DNA from: Chara braunii
Lineage: Eukaryota; Streptophyta; Charophyceae; Charales; Characeae
NCBI GenBank assembly: GCA_003427395.1
Contig: BFEA01000294.1
Location: forward strand, 1,666,122 to 1,697,807
Length of the DNA stretch: 31,686 nt
Direction of reading: 5' to 3'
Shown: one piece after another, positions 9,678 through 19,545 of the stretch
Layout: the number at the start of each line of letters is the position of its first letter
Position numbering within the stretch: position 1 is the first letter of the stretch
Translations under genes and position numbers: made by a program
Notes under the pieces: model-generated
What the model saw: the letters and a program-made list of their open reading frames with translations, nothing else
What the model was told of the DNA's origin: nothing
Databases searched by the model: none

Positions 9678-9781
9678 ATCGGGGATCACCGGCGGGACAA
9701 AGTATCAGGGACCACCGGTGGGACGAAGTATCGGGGACCGCCGGTGAGACAAAGTGTCGGGGACCACCGACGGGCACAAGC
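9678..9781. repeat. 26-bp tandem repeat, four copies
   Basis: The unit is ATCGGGGATCACCGGCGGGA followed by CAAAGT, repeated four times with a few substitutions. The same unit returns two to three times at about 10255-10325 beyond the inverted-repeat block. The core TGTCGGGGACCACCGGCGGG also recurs singly near 11625 and 11730. TGTCGGGGAC resembles 5' termini of some plant Gypsy LTRs, but no LTR pair or gag/pol coding was found. Confidence 0.8.
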
Positions 9782-9828
9782 GGTTATCGGGTAGCTGAAA
9801 ATTCAGGAATGAAAATTCTGAAGTGAGA

Positions 9829-10220
9829 GTTTTTCGCAGTCTGAAAATCCTAAATGGTCCTAAAGTGGTGAAAGGTCCGAAGACCCTGAAAACCACCTGC
9901 TTAGGTAGGCTGCATCCTGAAGTGGCGAAGGGTGTCCTGAAGTGGTCAACTGAGAGTTTTAGACAGTCTGAAAATCCTGAATGGTTCTGAAGTGGTGAAA
10001 GGTCCGAAGACCATGAAAACCATTCTTCACCACTTCAGGATGCAGCTTGCCTAAACAGGTGGTTTACAGGGTCTTCGGAGTTTTCACCACTTCAGGACCA
10101 TTCAAGATTTTCAGACATGAATTGTCCTGAAGTGGTGAAAGGTCCGAAGACACTAAAAACCACTTGTTTAGGCAGGTTGGCTGCATCCTGAAGTGGTGAA
10201 GGGAGTCCTGAAGTGGTGAT
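9829..10220. repeat. Family of ~90-120 bp units in direct and inverted orientation
   Basis: The unit contains CTGAAAATCCT, TGAAGTGGTGAAAGGTCCGA, AGACC-TGAAAACCAC, TTAGG-AGGCTGCATCCTGAA. Direct copies start near 9838 and 9968 (partial) and 10127; an inverted copy spans about 10023-10116. The inverted copy next to the last direct copy makes a near-continuous hairpin over about 10023-10212. Copies differ by scattered substitutions. There is no coding potential. Confidence 0.8.
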
Positions 10221-10254
10221 GAAAAATACGACTATTGTTAACCTTCTCTCCCAA

Positions 10255-10325
10255 CGGGACAAAGTGTCGGAGACCACCGGCGGGACAAAGTGTCAGGGAC
10301 CGCCGGCGGGACAAGTGGCAGGGAC
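10255..10325. repeat. 26-bp tandem repeat, second block
   Basis: About 2.5 copies of the same CGGCGGGACAAAGTGTCGGG unit as at 9678-9781, lying on the far side of the direct/inverted unit block. The two 26-bp blocks bracket that block. Confidence 0.75.
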
Positions 10326-10369
10326 ATGAGAAGGTCCTAAGAGAAACGGCGGAACAATATGAGGGGAAA

Positions 10370-10960
10370 ATAATTCAAACAAGATGCACCGTCAAAATCA
10401 AGATCTTGACGACAAAAAATATCAGCACCATTAGTGCAAGCGCTAGTGGTAGCAAACGGAAAGGCCAAAAGAAGAAAAAAAAGTAAAGAAACATGGAGTG
10501 GAAGGCATGGGAGCAATCCAAAAAATCTCGAATCAGCCTCCCTCAAGAAAATGGAGTCAAAAGAGACTCCATGTGAAAAATAGGTCTCCCGCAAAAAATC
10601 GGAGTAAGAGGGGCTACTGAGTGAGAGAAATAGCGGTAAAACAAAACTCTCATGGACATGAGGGGGCCATTATTGTAGTCCGAGATATAACGGATTGCAC
10701 CATGGGCATAGGGAGGGTCAAAACGAAGAGGAAGGGCCTCGAAAATAGCCTTAACGACCACTTGACACTTGACATGCAAGAAAAAGAAAGAAAAGAAAAT
10801 AAAAATATGGGAGAATAAGATAAAAAGAGTGAGAGAGAGTGAGTGAGTTGGCCATCAGTAGGGACTGCCATAAGTAGGGATTGGCAGGTCCCTACTGTCC
10901 AAGAAAGGAGGAAAAAGAAAAGAAAAGAAAAGAAAAGAGAAAAGAGTCTTAATGGTAAAA
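10370..10960. repeat. Diverged ~600-bp direct repeat, copy 1
   Basis: Collinear landmarks shared with 11780-12330: CACCGTCAAAATCAAGATCT, AGCACCATTAGTGCAA, GTCCGAGATATAACGGATTG, CCACTTGACACTTGACA, an (AAAAG)n tract and GGCAGGTCCCTACTG. Large indels separate the landmarks. No open frame is conserved between the copies, so this is non-coding repeat sequence, possibly the remains of an LTR or of a non-autonomous element. Confidence 0.6.
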
Positions 10961-11104
10961 AACGACCACTTGGGGAGATGCATCCGTGACCAGATACATT
11001 CTGGAATATGGTGGTTGCAAAGGACCTTGATTTTCTCTTGATTTTGCAGAGAAAATCAAGAAAAATCAATGCCCCATGCAACCGAAATATAACGGATCAC
11101 ATGG

Positions 11105-11335
11105 GGGAGGAGAAACACATGTTTTAGGTCCATCCGGAGCCAATATTGAGCCCGGATACACTTGGAAGTTGACCGTTCCTTTTTCTTTTAGATGTGGGCT
11201 AGTTGTGGGGTAAGGGCAGTCCGAGTTACAATGGGCTGCATAAGGAAGGGAAAGCACATGTTTTAGGTGCATCTAGGGTCAATATTGAGCCCGGATGCAC
11301 TTGAAAATTGAGCGCTTCATTTTCTTGCAGTTTGG
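11105..11335. repeat. 139-bp tandem duplication
   Basis: The core CACATGTTTTAGGTCCATC, CAATATTGAGCCCGGATACA, CTTGGAAGTTGACCG starts at 11116 and again at 11255, with moderate divergence. Each copy is preceded by a variant of the GTCCGAG-TATAACGG motif that recurs through 10678-12100. Confidence 0.75.
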
Positions 11336-11779
11336 GGTAAGTTGTAGGGCTATGGGACTAGGAAAATTACCACAGTTGCAGTCCGAGAAATAACGGACTG
11401 CATGAGGATGCCTAGGCCAAGGGAAAAATAAACCATGACAAGCCCAAAGGGCTACAAAAGAGTGATGTCGGCATGAGGCAAATAGAGACGGTAAACGACA
11501 ATCGTAAGATGAGATCTCTCGACCAAGAATAATCGGCACACATGAGTCACTTGAGGAAGAAGATATTGAAGTCAATAAGGACAAGGAAGCCCAAAAATAA
11601 AAATGGGACTTCAACCGGGACAATGTCGGGGACTAAATGAGCCCAAATAAAAATAGCCGAAAAATTGGATATGCGCCGGCGGGACTACCCGCTGGACGAG
11701 AAAATGAGACTAATACAGGAGAATGGCGGGGACTTGAGATGTCCCAAGGTAACCATGAGCCAACATGAGGAATGGTCAC

Positions 11780-12330
11780 GCAAGCGAACGACACCGTCAA
11801 GATCGAGATCTAAATGGTGAAAACATTAGCACCACTAGTGCAAACACTCTTGGAGTAAAGTGGGAGAGCAGTGAGAGAAAAGAAAACAAAATAATGATGA
11901 TGGAAGGGTTGCCCAGCAGTCCGAGATATCTCGGACTAGCTAGGCATGAGAAAATAGGGCCTCAAGGGGCTCAACACAGAAAAAAGGCTGTCAAAGGAAA
12001 ATCGGAGCCAAGGAGGTCTAAAATTGAGACTAACGGAGACAAAATGAAGCCCCCTAGGGGCATGGGGATGTCATTATTGCAATCCGAGATAAAGCAGTTA
12101 ACTGTTGAGTCTGAATCTGGCCATGTATGAGGATCCATGGCCTAGAAAAAGACTCAACAGCTACTTGACACTTGTCACATCAAAAAGAAAAGAAAAGAAA
12201 AGAAAAATGTGAGAAAATGGAGGGAGAATAAGACAAAGAGGGAGAAAAAAATGGAGGAGAATGTGCCGGCCAGTTGAGACTGGCACAGTAGGGACTGGCA
12301 GGTCCCTACTGTGACCTCATCCCTCCAAGA
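11780..12330. repeat. Diverged ~600-bp direct repeat, copy 2
   Basis: Partner of 10370-10960: CACCGTCAAGATCGAGATCT, AGCACCACTAGTGCAAAC, AATCCGAGATAAAGC, CTACTTGACACTTGTCACAT, (AAAAG)n and GGCAGGTCCCTACTG occur in the same order about 1.4 kb downstream. The copies are clearly related but old. Confidence 0.6.
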
Positions 12331-13097
12331 TTCAAGGAGGGCAATCCGGATTGCAGAGATATGACCCTTGGGGCATTATCTCTACAATATCTGAATTACA
12401 AAGGCAAAATTGAGAGAAAAAACAAAAAGGAAATGACCGGTTTTCGTTTGGGTCATGGATATGAGACTCAGATCCATGGAGGAGGGAATATTGTCGTTTT
12501 TAGGGAGGCCTACTCAAACGGTCAACTCCGGAATGAGTTGGAAGCCCAAAAAGAAAAGAAAGAAAAGAGAGAAAAATACAAAATTGTGCATTTGGCCCAA
12601 ACGAAGGGCCATATTTCTTTTTATTTGCTGGGACCTTACCTGGTCCTTGCATGGGCTGGCCACCCAGGACCTGCGCGGCCCGGCTGGTAGCCTAGGAATA
12701 AAGGGTAAAAAAAAATAAAACTAAACCTTATCGAAACTCAAAGTTGATTTCTGATTGGGTGATAAATCTTATTGATAAGAGGCGAGCATATTGGACCGAA
12801 AGTACAAGTTCTCTCAAATCGAGCCCATGCCCTATATTTGAGCAATTCCGAAAACAATGTATGTAGGCTCTATTTGGGCCTCGACTTCAGCCTTGCCCTC
12901 ATTTAGGCTAGCTTAGGCCTCGTTGAGGACCCTCTGTAGACAGTTTTCACTCTGGGACTTGTCCCGAACCCGATCCCAACGGAGGGAGGGTAGATGCTGC
13001 CGAAATGTTTATAGAATTTTTTGTCTTTTCGTGATTGTTTATGCCTTGTTCAGTCCTTTCCGAATCTACGGGCCGAAGAGGAGACTAGCCCGAGTGA
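12331..13097. other. Non-coding interval
   Basis: Frames at 12361-12690 and 12455-12718 are open through Lys-rich A-tract sequence and show no domain. From 12720 to 13097 I see no repeat or gene. The sequence changes character near 13.1 kb, where protein-like reading frames begin. Confidence 0.4.
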
Positions 13098-14002
13098 ATG
13101 TGGCCTCCGGAAGGCGTTGAGGAGTACCCTGTTACGAGGGAACGGTCATACAAGCCCCCGGAGCTTGTGGAAGAAGATCTGGTGGGGTTCACCCTTCCGC
13201 CCGTCTAGTTCGAGAAGACGACCACTGTTTCGGGTGGAGGTTGATACTTCTATGACCGGGAGTTCGGTTGTGGATGTTTCGGGTGTTGAATGATATGAGA
13301 GACAATAAGGGAAAAGTTATACATGAAGTTGGCTGGGGGGAGGTACAAACGTATGTATATCTGAGTCTTGATGCTGCAAAAAAGACCGCTTTGTTTTGCG
13401 TTACTTGGAGGTCCTGCATGCTCACAGATTGGGTTGAGCGCTATCTCCAAGAGGAGATAGACTCGTTCCGTCAGGAAGAGGAGCGGGACGTTTTTCGGTG
13501 GCCTAGCAGATTTCCTGCTAGAGAGATCTTGGGCGAGCTCCGTTTTGTTGGAGCTGGATTTTTTCTAATTCAAACAGGAGGTTGAGGACAGTCACGCTCA
13601 CATTTCTAGCAGACGAGTTGTTCGGAGGAGTAGGAGGTTTGGTTGAGTCCTACCTGCCGCTAGAGGAGCTTAGCATTTTCGCTAGTAGCGACCTCGACAT
13701 AGATTGCATATACTACTCTCTTGTGACAGGAGGGATGCACCGGGGTGACGAGAAACCCCAGCTCATAGAGTTGATGCGGTCCATAACACCTACGCCTTAT
13801 GGAGATTGGTCGAGAGCCGCATCACCGGAGTGGAGATATCCCCCACCGTCATACATCTGAGACCTCCTGGACAGAGAGCTTAGAGTCGTCCCGGAGTACG
13901 TTGCCTCGTTAGATGACTCTTTGCTGACGATTGGGACGCTTGGTGGAGCGACGCCCTCATATGCCTCCACCTACTCACCCGATATTATGAGAGAATAGGG
14001 GC

Positions 14003-14206
14003 GCCAAATATGCCTCGGTAGAGGATGTGGCCGGCGACGAGGAGGACAACAACGAGGCGTGGGAGCCAGATTGGGTGGATGCCGGTCCGGAGGACGTAGG
14101 GGAGGAGGATGAGACAAACGCCGATTCAGAGAGTTCTGGCTGTGATAGAGCTGAGGCTGTAGGGGGGACGATCCACTTTCCAAGGATCGTGGTCGGATTC
14201 AGAGCT
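14003..14206 (+). pseudogene. Acidic linker segment of relic 1
   Basis: This frame reads into DEEDNNEAWEPDWVDAGPED and ends at a TAG near 14207. It is rich in Asp and Glu with scattered Trp, and separates the N-terminal segments of relic 1 from its module A. Reading GC-rich and acidic, it looks like a disordered linker rather than a domain. Confidence 0.45.
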
Positions 14207-14315
14207 TAGCCGCTCGGGATGTACCAGGGGATAGTGGTGAGGATGCCCCTATATGGGTAGGCATACTGTCTTCCTTAGACAGATATGTTGGAGTCATAGA
14301 GTTGTCGGAGAAAGG

Positions 14316-14650
14316 GGACCAACTAGCGAAGAGATAAACGGAGCCTTACGGTCCTTGGGTGAGGCAATAAGGAAGGAGATATTGCCATACGAGTTTGTCA
14401 AGTACGATTATGTCCAGAAGGGAGGTTTAGAGCATGAGCGTATGTACTATTCACCTACCAGATCGTAAATTTGGATGAGTACGACGTTCGGGTTTATCTG
14501 ACAAAGATATGGACGGGGGGATATCTGTATGGGAGTGGCTGGAAGAGAGCAGCTAAACTGGTACTAGCAGAGAAAGAACGGCTGGAGGTAGAGGGTAAGA
14601 CTGTTAGTTGGGGCACAGAGATTGAGGTATTCAAGGACATTTCAGCACCT
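14316..14650 (+). repeat. Protein module copy A (~110 residues), one frameshift
   Basis: The first half, KEILPYEFVKYDYVQ then LEHERMYY, is in one frame to about 14449. The second half, YQIVNLDEYDVRVYL then GSGWKRAAKLVLAEKERLEV then EGKTVSWGTEIEVFKD, is in another frame from about 14438. The pattern is two beta-rich segments, an amphipathic helix with EKERL, then a beta segment WGTxIxVF. The same order occurs at 16937-17190 and 17400-17770, and in looser form at 16303-16650. Confidence 0.7.
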
Positions 14651-16013
14651 CCGATTATAGGAAGAAATCTGTCGAAGTTCGAATGGCGTGAAATGGTAGA
14701 ATTGATAATGAGAGTGAAAGGCATGCAAATTGACTGATGAAACATACAGACAAATGAGGAGCGAATCGAGCATATGGTGGGCGTACCTGCTGCAACGCGA
14801 CTCTGACTCCTATAGGGCGAAGAAGTTGATAAGACCCAGGGAAACTGCGCTAGGAGTTGACATCCCTTTCCTAGTGCGCTTGGACGAGAGTGAGAGAACT
14901 CTTATTAGATACGCAGGGACCTGGCTGGCAGACGACGTTTACGTGTGGACGGTGATCTTGGAGACCAGGCGATCGAGTGGTGCTAAGGTGATTGAGGCTA
15001 TAGGTCATCTGATATTCGATAAGTCTCAGGACCTCGAGATAAGACTAACGATTGTCGATGTTAGTAGAAGGCGGTGAAGATATGAAGTTATCGCAAGGTC
15101 GATCGTGAGTCGGAGATTGAGTAGTTCGTTGTTGGAGAGTCAAGCACTAATACACATAGTGTTTGGACCGCCTAAGCAGGAGCTTTACCTCGTGGACGCC
15201 AGGAGATGGGCCTTGCCCGTATTCGTTATGGACCAGTTATACGGAGGCATAACGGTCTGAGCAGGGCGGTCGATGACACACTTCGCGTTCTCTGATTGGG
15301 GCTAGAGCCTTGATTTAAGAAGGCCTACTTCGCCATATGTGTGCGGTGGAGACGTTTCGACGAAGAGACTGTGAGAAACCTAATTGACGCAACCTGTTGG
15401 GTGGATTGTCTAACGACGACCGATTTGGTTGCGTACTGTCAGCGACGTGTAGAGGTCAAGTACGCTGGATTAGAGGAGTTGAGGCTTTTATACAAGAGTG
15501 ACTAAGGGAAGCATGACGGATCAATCGTCTATAGGAACAACCAGACACCATACACTTTACGATGGGATCATAGAGGTTCAGCGTCATGGAGGAATGTAGA
15601 TGAGAGAAATCCTCGCGTGGTCTCATGGGAGCTGGCTTCGAAACGCCGATCGGCTATAGACGAACGTCACCTGCCTTCTTCGCACCGATTGTCATACGCA
15701 CGTACAGTCTTTAGGCGGCTGGTGCGAGATGAGGTGATGTTGCAAGTTTTCCTGAGATACCCGATAGCGAGTGTGGAAATCTCGCGAGGGACGTGATACG
15801 GGAGCAAAGGCTAGGTACATTGAGAAAGATTACGATGCAGAGGTGGTTGTTTTATGATGTAATCGTTTGTGTAAAGGGTATTATATGAGCAGAGATCCTT
15901 CAGGACGAGACGCCAGCGGAGGCGAGGGCTAGGATATGAGGGAGACGTCGATTCGGAATATGATGAGGAGTTAGAATGGAAGATGAGTTGGTAAGAAAAG
16001 TGAAAGAACAAAT

Positions 16014-16020
16014 TATAAAA
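16014..16020 (+). promoter_or_regulatory. TATAAAA box-like motif between two relics
   Basis: TATAAAA occurs 20 bp after the last stop of relic 1 (TAA at 15992) and about 280 bp before the protein-like sequence of relic 2. A single short motif is weak evidence for a promoter. It is noted because it falls in the only clear gap between the two decayed coding blocks. Confidence 0.2.
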
Positions 16021-16302
16021 ACCGTATTAAAGTGAGTTAGGGAGTTGGCACAAAGCATTCAAGCGTACAGAGTCTGTGAGAGCGAGGGTAGGTTACAGAG
16101 GATAGAGAGCGGAACAAAGGAACTAGAAAGGGTCTTTAAAGATGACATAGGGTTTGAGTTTTTTTAGAGGGTGAAGGAAAAAGGCCACCGACAGTCAGAG
16201 CAAGGAGAATCGTCCAGATCTACAAAGCGAGAGGAAGGAAATGACAATGAGGAGACGACAGGATGATGAGAGACGATGAGCACGTGTCAGTTTAATAATG
16301 AC

Positions 16303-16650
16303 AAGTACTGCTTGAACGTGGTTGGGAAATTTGAAGGGTCGGTGGTCTACGTGGTGATTCATGTGGAACATCTAGTAAGACTGAGAGTGACTGAGAAAGC
16401 GGAGTGCATACGGAGAGCGCTGAGAGACGCGCGAGGGACTGCGCTCTGGTAGGAGTTGAAGATGAACGCCTAGTCATGATTGTATCGACTACGCCAGGAG
16501 GAGTTTCGGTTCGCTTGTGGCAAGAAGCCCTGAGTGAGACCAAGAGGCTTTCGAAAAGGGAAGCCAGGGAAGCAGGAGAGCTAGCGAGGTTTATCGTGGA
16601 TGGAGCAATCCTCAGGATATTTGAGGTGCACACGTGGTACCGCCGAGAGA
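16303..16650 (+). repeat. Protein module copy B, most diverged
   Basis: KYCLNVVGKFEGSVVYVVIH runs in one frame to a TAG at about 16450. ALVGVEDERLVMIV, VRLWQEALSETKRLSKREAR and ARFIVDGAILRIFEVHTWY follow in another frame. The helix followed by a WGTxIxVF-like strand (DGAILRIFEV) matches the second half of copies A, C and D in order and spacing, but identity is low. This copy is the least certain. Confidence 0.45.
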
Positions 16651-16936
16651 TGATAAAGACCTTAGAGGACATAGAGGACTTCAACATAACGACGACTTCG
16701 AAGCCTTCTTCCTTGACCTCAAGGCATCTACATAAAGGATGCTATCAACCCTTGAGTTAACGACTGGGAAATGCTAGGTACGTCTGAGAAAGTTGCGGCG
16801 AAAATGAAAAACGATGAACCTATGTGGGCGAATATCAGAAGAAGAGTTAACACAAAGGAGATGGAAGTTCGGGAGATGGAGCGGGCCGCGTGAACACGAA
16901 GGCGAGAAGGTCGTGTGAAGTCTGATTGAGATTGGT

Positions 16937-17190
16937 AAGAAGGAAATTTTCTCATGTAAAGTGGTCAGATACCAGGTGATGAACAGCGAATGGGAAAGAA
17001 ATCAACTTTATGTTATGACTATGTGCTTCCTTGACTTGGGCATACATCATATTGGGATATATGTGCCAAGAGAGAGAGAGGAGTTCTGCACATACTCGAG
17101 GTGTTGGAGCTTAAGGAAGAGAAAGAGAGATTAGAGAGATTGAACGAGCGTGTCGACATGTGCGACGACATTCTCGTTTTTTATGTTTGC
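16937..17190 (+). repeat. Protein module copy C, one frameshift
   Basis: KEIFSCKVVRYQVMNSEWER, NQLYVMTM and HHIGIYVPRE align with copy A (KEILPYEFVKYDYVQ, HERMYY, YDVRVYLT) and copy D (REVTPYEIETYELVDSGWEE, IRLYVMPI, ELRIYLS). After a shift near 17090-17100, VLELKEEKERLERLNERVDM and CDDILVFYV align with VLAEKERLEVEGKTVSWGTEI and EVF. Confidence 0.65.
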
Positions 17191-17339
17191 CCAGGCCGCC
17201 AGTCCTAGGTGGAGGATCGAAGCGGAATGGATGGGAGGCAATCGTAGATCTTGCTAGGACAGTTAGAGTTAAGGATTGTTGTAAGAAGTCGCTATCGAAA
17301 CCTGATGGAAGAAACTATCGATGTAGGAGATAGTAGAGG

Positions 17340-17770
17340 ATGAGCGAAGAGAGAGTGATCTCAGATGAGGAATTTGAGGTCAGGAGGGAAAGGTTCCTTG
17401 CCAGGAATAGGCTATCGAAGGAAAGATTAAAGCCTGTTTGTGATTCTCTGAGCTCTTTAGGAAGGAGAGAGGTAACCCCGTACGAGATAGAAACTTACGA
17501 ATTGGTGGACAGCGGATGGGAGGAAATCCGTCTCTATGTGATGCCCATCTAGTTTATCAATACTGATGTGTGTGAATTACGGATTTACTTGTCGGTAGAG
17601 AGGAGGGTTGATCTTGTTTACGGCCAGTGCTAGGAGAGAGCGGAGGAAGTAGTGGAGGAAGAGAAAGACAGGTTACTATCGCTGGGAAAAACCGTTGCTT
17701 GGGGGACTCAAATAACGGTCTTCGAACGACTTCCTAAATTTTCTGTCCCCTTGCAAGATAATGAGGAAGA
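17340..17770 (+). repeat. Protein module copy D, single frame with TAG stops
   Basis: From ATG 17340, a charged N-terminal stretch (FEVRRERFLARNRLSKERLK) leads into REVTPYEIETYELVDSGWEE, IRLYVMPI, a TAG, then FINTDVCELRIYLSVERR, a second TAG, and EEVVEEEKDRLLSLGKTVAW followed by GTQITVFERLP. The alignment to copy A covers the whole module without a gap in the helix-strand half (EKERLEVEGKTVSWGTEIEV). Confidence 0.7.
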
Positions 17771-17925
17771 GAAATTGGGAAATTACAGTCGATTTTGTTA
17801 TATCACATTGAGCTGCTAGTGGCCAGAGGAGGTGATATCTGCTATTCAGAGGTAATGTTTTCAAGATTGATGTAAGAAGTCAACTTAGAGGAATTAAGGG
17901 AGAGATAGAAAGTTGAAATCAAAAC

Positions 17926-17980
17926 TCCGGGCTGCCAGTTTTGACATTAGGTCCGGGCTGCCAGTTCTGACATTAGGTCC
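17926..17980. repeat. 26-bp tandem duplication
   Basis: TCCGGGCTGCCAGTTTTGAC followed by ATTAGG occurs at 17926 and 17952, with one base different, and a partial third start (TCCGG) follows. It lies just after relic 2. From here to 18469 I see no gene. Confidence 0.8.
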
Positions 17981-18469
17981 GGTGTCGCACTTTTTTCAGT
18001 AAGGTCATTTCTGGCGACCAGAAAATCAACAAGCTGTCACACAGGACTTAGCTGAACTTATGCAATAAATAAAATAAATTAATTAAAGCGAATCCCTTTC
18101 TGCTGTGTGCGTCCGACTTCGAGCGAAACCCTCCAGTGAGGTCTTCGTCGGTCCATGGTCTTAAGAATCTTTTATTTTGATTCGGAAGAGCAAAGATCAT
18201 ACAAATAATAATCATGAAATTCTAGTGTGACATGCATGCATCGATTTTGCCAACTTGTTAATTTTGAGAACTGTGACAAGATTATTATGATGCATAATCA
18301 TCAAGCAAAGTCAATACAGATGGAGTACAACTGACTGACTTGAGCGATGACAAGGATAAAAAAGGGGTGAATTAAAACTCATAATAATATAAGAAAGTAC
18401 AGATCAAAGGGCAAGGTCGACACTGGTCATGAGTCCTCACTCATCCCTCTAGGTCACATGATCAATCTC

Positions 18470-19105
18470 TCATTTGGTTATGTGTTCTCTGTGCCTTGGG
18501 TCATGTCCTTGTACTTCTTGAGGTTGTGGTCCCTGAATGTAGAGCCACCTTAAGCGTGCAAGTTCTGAACACCTCCCCCCGAGTTCCATAATACGAAAAT
18601 CAACCATAGTACAAAACTTCTTCCATAGTGTAGGGAGATATGACTGGGATAAAACCCCACGCCTGAGATGTCGGAACTCGGATGGATCGGTCACGGCCTC
18701 ATAGTCAATCTTTGTGGCTGGAATATACCTCTGGGCTAGGTCAACTAAGTCACCCCAACATGAGTCATCCGTGAGAGGGAAAGGTACTGAAGGCTTAGGA
18801 TAGTCAACATAGAGCTTGGGCCCAAAATTGTGAATCAACTTGGTGTCGCTCTCGTCAAGCTCCTTCTCTTTCTCCTTGCCTGTTGAGATCCAAACTGAGT
18901 CGAAATGTTCATGAGTCTCTTTGCCTTTCTTTACGTAGGGCCTCAGATAGTTGACGATGCTGCCCGCGAATTGGGTGAGAACGACAAAGACTGACAGTCT
19001 CCTTTGCCCGAAACCAATAACACTGACATATTGATATCGGAAAGCATCATTGGAAACAATCCTGTTGAGCCTGGTCAAAACCGATTCCTGGATTGAGAAT
19101 GACTA
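18470..19105 (-). CDS. Unidentified open frame, possible exon
   Basis: The minus-strand frame is open from a TAG at 19105 to its stop at 18470, with a TTG but no ATG near its start. It reads ESVLTRLNRIVSNDAFRYQY, VLTQFAGSIVNYLRPYVKKG, KETHEHFDSVWISTGKEKEK, LTDDSCWGDLVDLAQRYIPA and SYLPTLWKKFCTMVDFRIME. Composition is that of a real protein. The lack of an ATG and an AG within CAATCCAG near 19088 suggest an internal or last exon. Arg/His/Tyr residues are present, but I cannot show a tyrosine-recombinase or other known motif. It may continue from the frame at 19546-19776 upstream. Confidence 0.45.
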
Positions 19106-19418
19106 AATTACACTCATGTGTCAATACTGGTGTTGAAACTGACCACATGTCTTTAGGTGAGAATACTACTTGGCTGAAACTGTTCTCTGGTGTAAACAAA
19201 AATGACGAAGTACTGATTACCTATGACTGAAAGTTTCGAGTAACTCCAATGATGAAATGTTGATTGAATGCTGATTGAATGCTAATTGAATGTTGATTGG
19301 TCTTGATTGAGGTTTTCTGATAACCCATTCCGATGGCTTGATGCTGTTGAAACTGATAGATCAATGAGTACTTATTGGCAAGGTACTGGATACAGTTTAC
19401 CTGATTGTAGGGTGCTGA

Positions 19419-19472
19419 GTACTGTTTACTTGATAGCACGACACTGTACTGTTTACTTGATAACACGACATT
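19419..19472. repeat. 27-bp tandem duplication
   Basis: GTACTGTTTACTTGATAGCA followed by CGACACT occurs at 19419 and 19446 with small changes, and a diverged third copy precedes it near 19385. On the minus strand the 27-bp period reads as a nine-residue repeat (VVLSSKQYS), which explains the open frame 19221-19580. Shorter TGATTGAATGC repeats lie at about 19258-19300. Confidence 0.75.
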
Positions 19473-19545
19473 AAGTGGGAAGATGCAGGTAACTGAGCGT
19501 TGCTTATTTGATCGGGTATACTTGAGGAGAGGGGCATGAATGCTC

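Larger units (their letters stand above)
13098..15994 (+). pseudogene. Large decayed coding region, unrecognised protein (relic 1)
   Basis: Protein-like segments follow one another on the plus strand with frame changes every 100-500 bp. Examples: 13098-13260 (EEYPVTRERSYKPPELVEED), 13268-13585 (VQTYVYLSLDAAKKTALFCV), 13582-13995 with one TGA (ESYLPLEELSIFASSDLDID), 14003-14206 (acidic linker), 14316-14737 (module A), 14730-15257 with one TGA (WLADDVYVWTVILETRRSSG; FGPPKQELYLVDARRW), 15262-15793 with TGA, TGA and TAA (WVDCLTTTDLVAYCQRRVEV), then pieces to 15994. The span 15506-15793 is open for 96 codons without any stop. Frames switch within a few bases, so introns do not explain it. An ancient gene of up to about 950 codons decayed by indels fits best. 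I do not recognise the family. Confidence 0.6.
16303..17870 (+). pseudogene. Decayed coding region with repeated modules (relic 2)
   Basis: It contains module B (16303-16650), a short linker (NDWEMLGTSEKVAAKMKNDE near 16755), module C (16937-17190) and module D (17340-17770). Module D keeps one frame for over 500 bp, interrupted only by TAG codons at about 17550, 17631 and 17817. One of these TAGs sits where module A has Trp (GSGWKRAA against GQC-TAG-ERAE), consistent with a TGG-to-TAG transition. Relics 1 and 2 share the module, so they are either one gene or tandem paralogues. Function is unknown. Confidence 0.6.

Noticed and set aside
9105-12720. Intact LTR retrotransposon
   Set aside because: TGTCGGGGAC resembles some plant LTR starts, but there is no gag/pol coding, primer-binding site or convincing LTR pair.
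14730-15796. TGA/TAG/TAA stop-codon reassignment in relic 1
   Set aside because: All three stop codons occur in-frame and many frameshifts accompany them, so decay is simpler.
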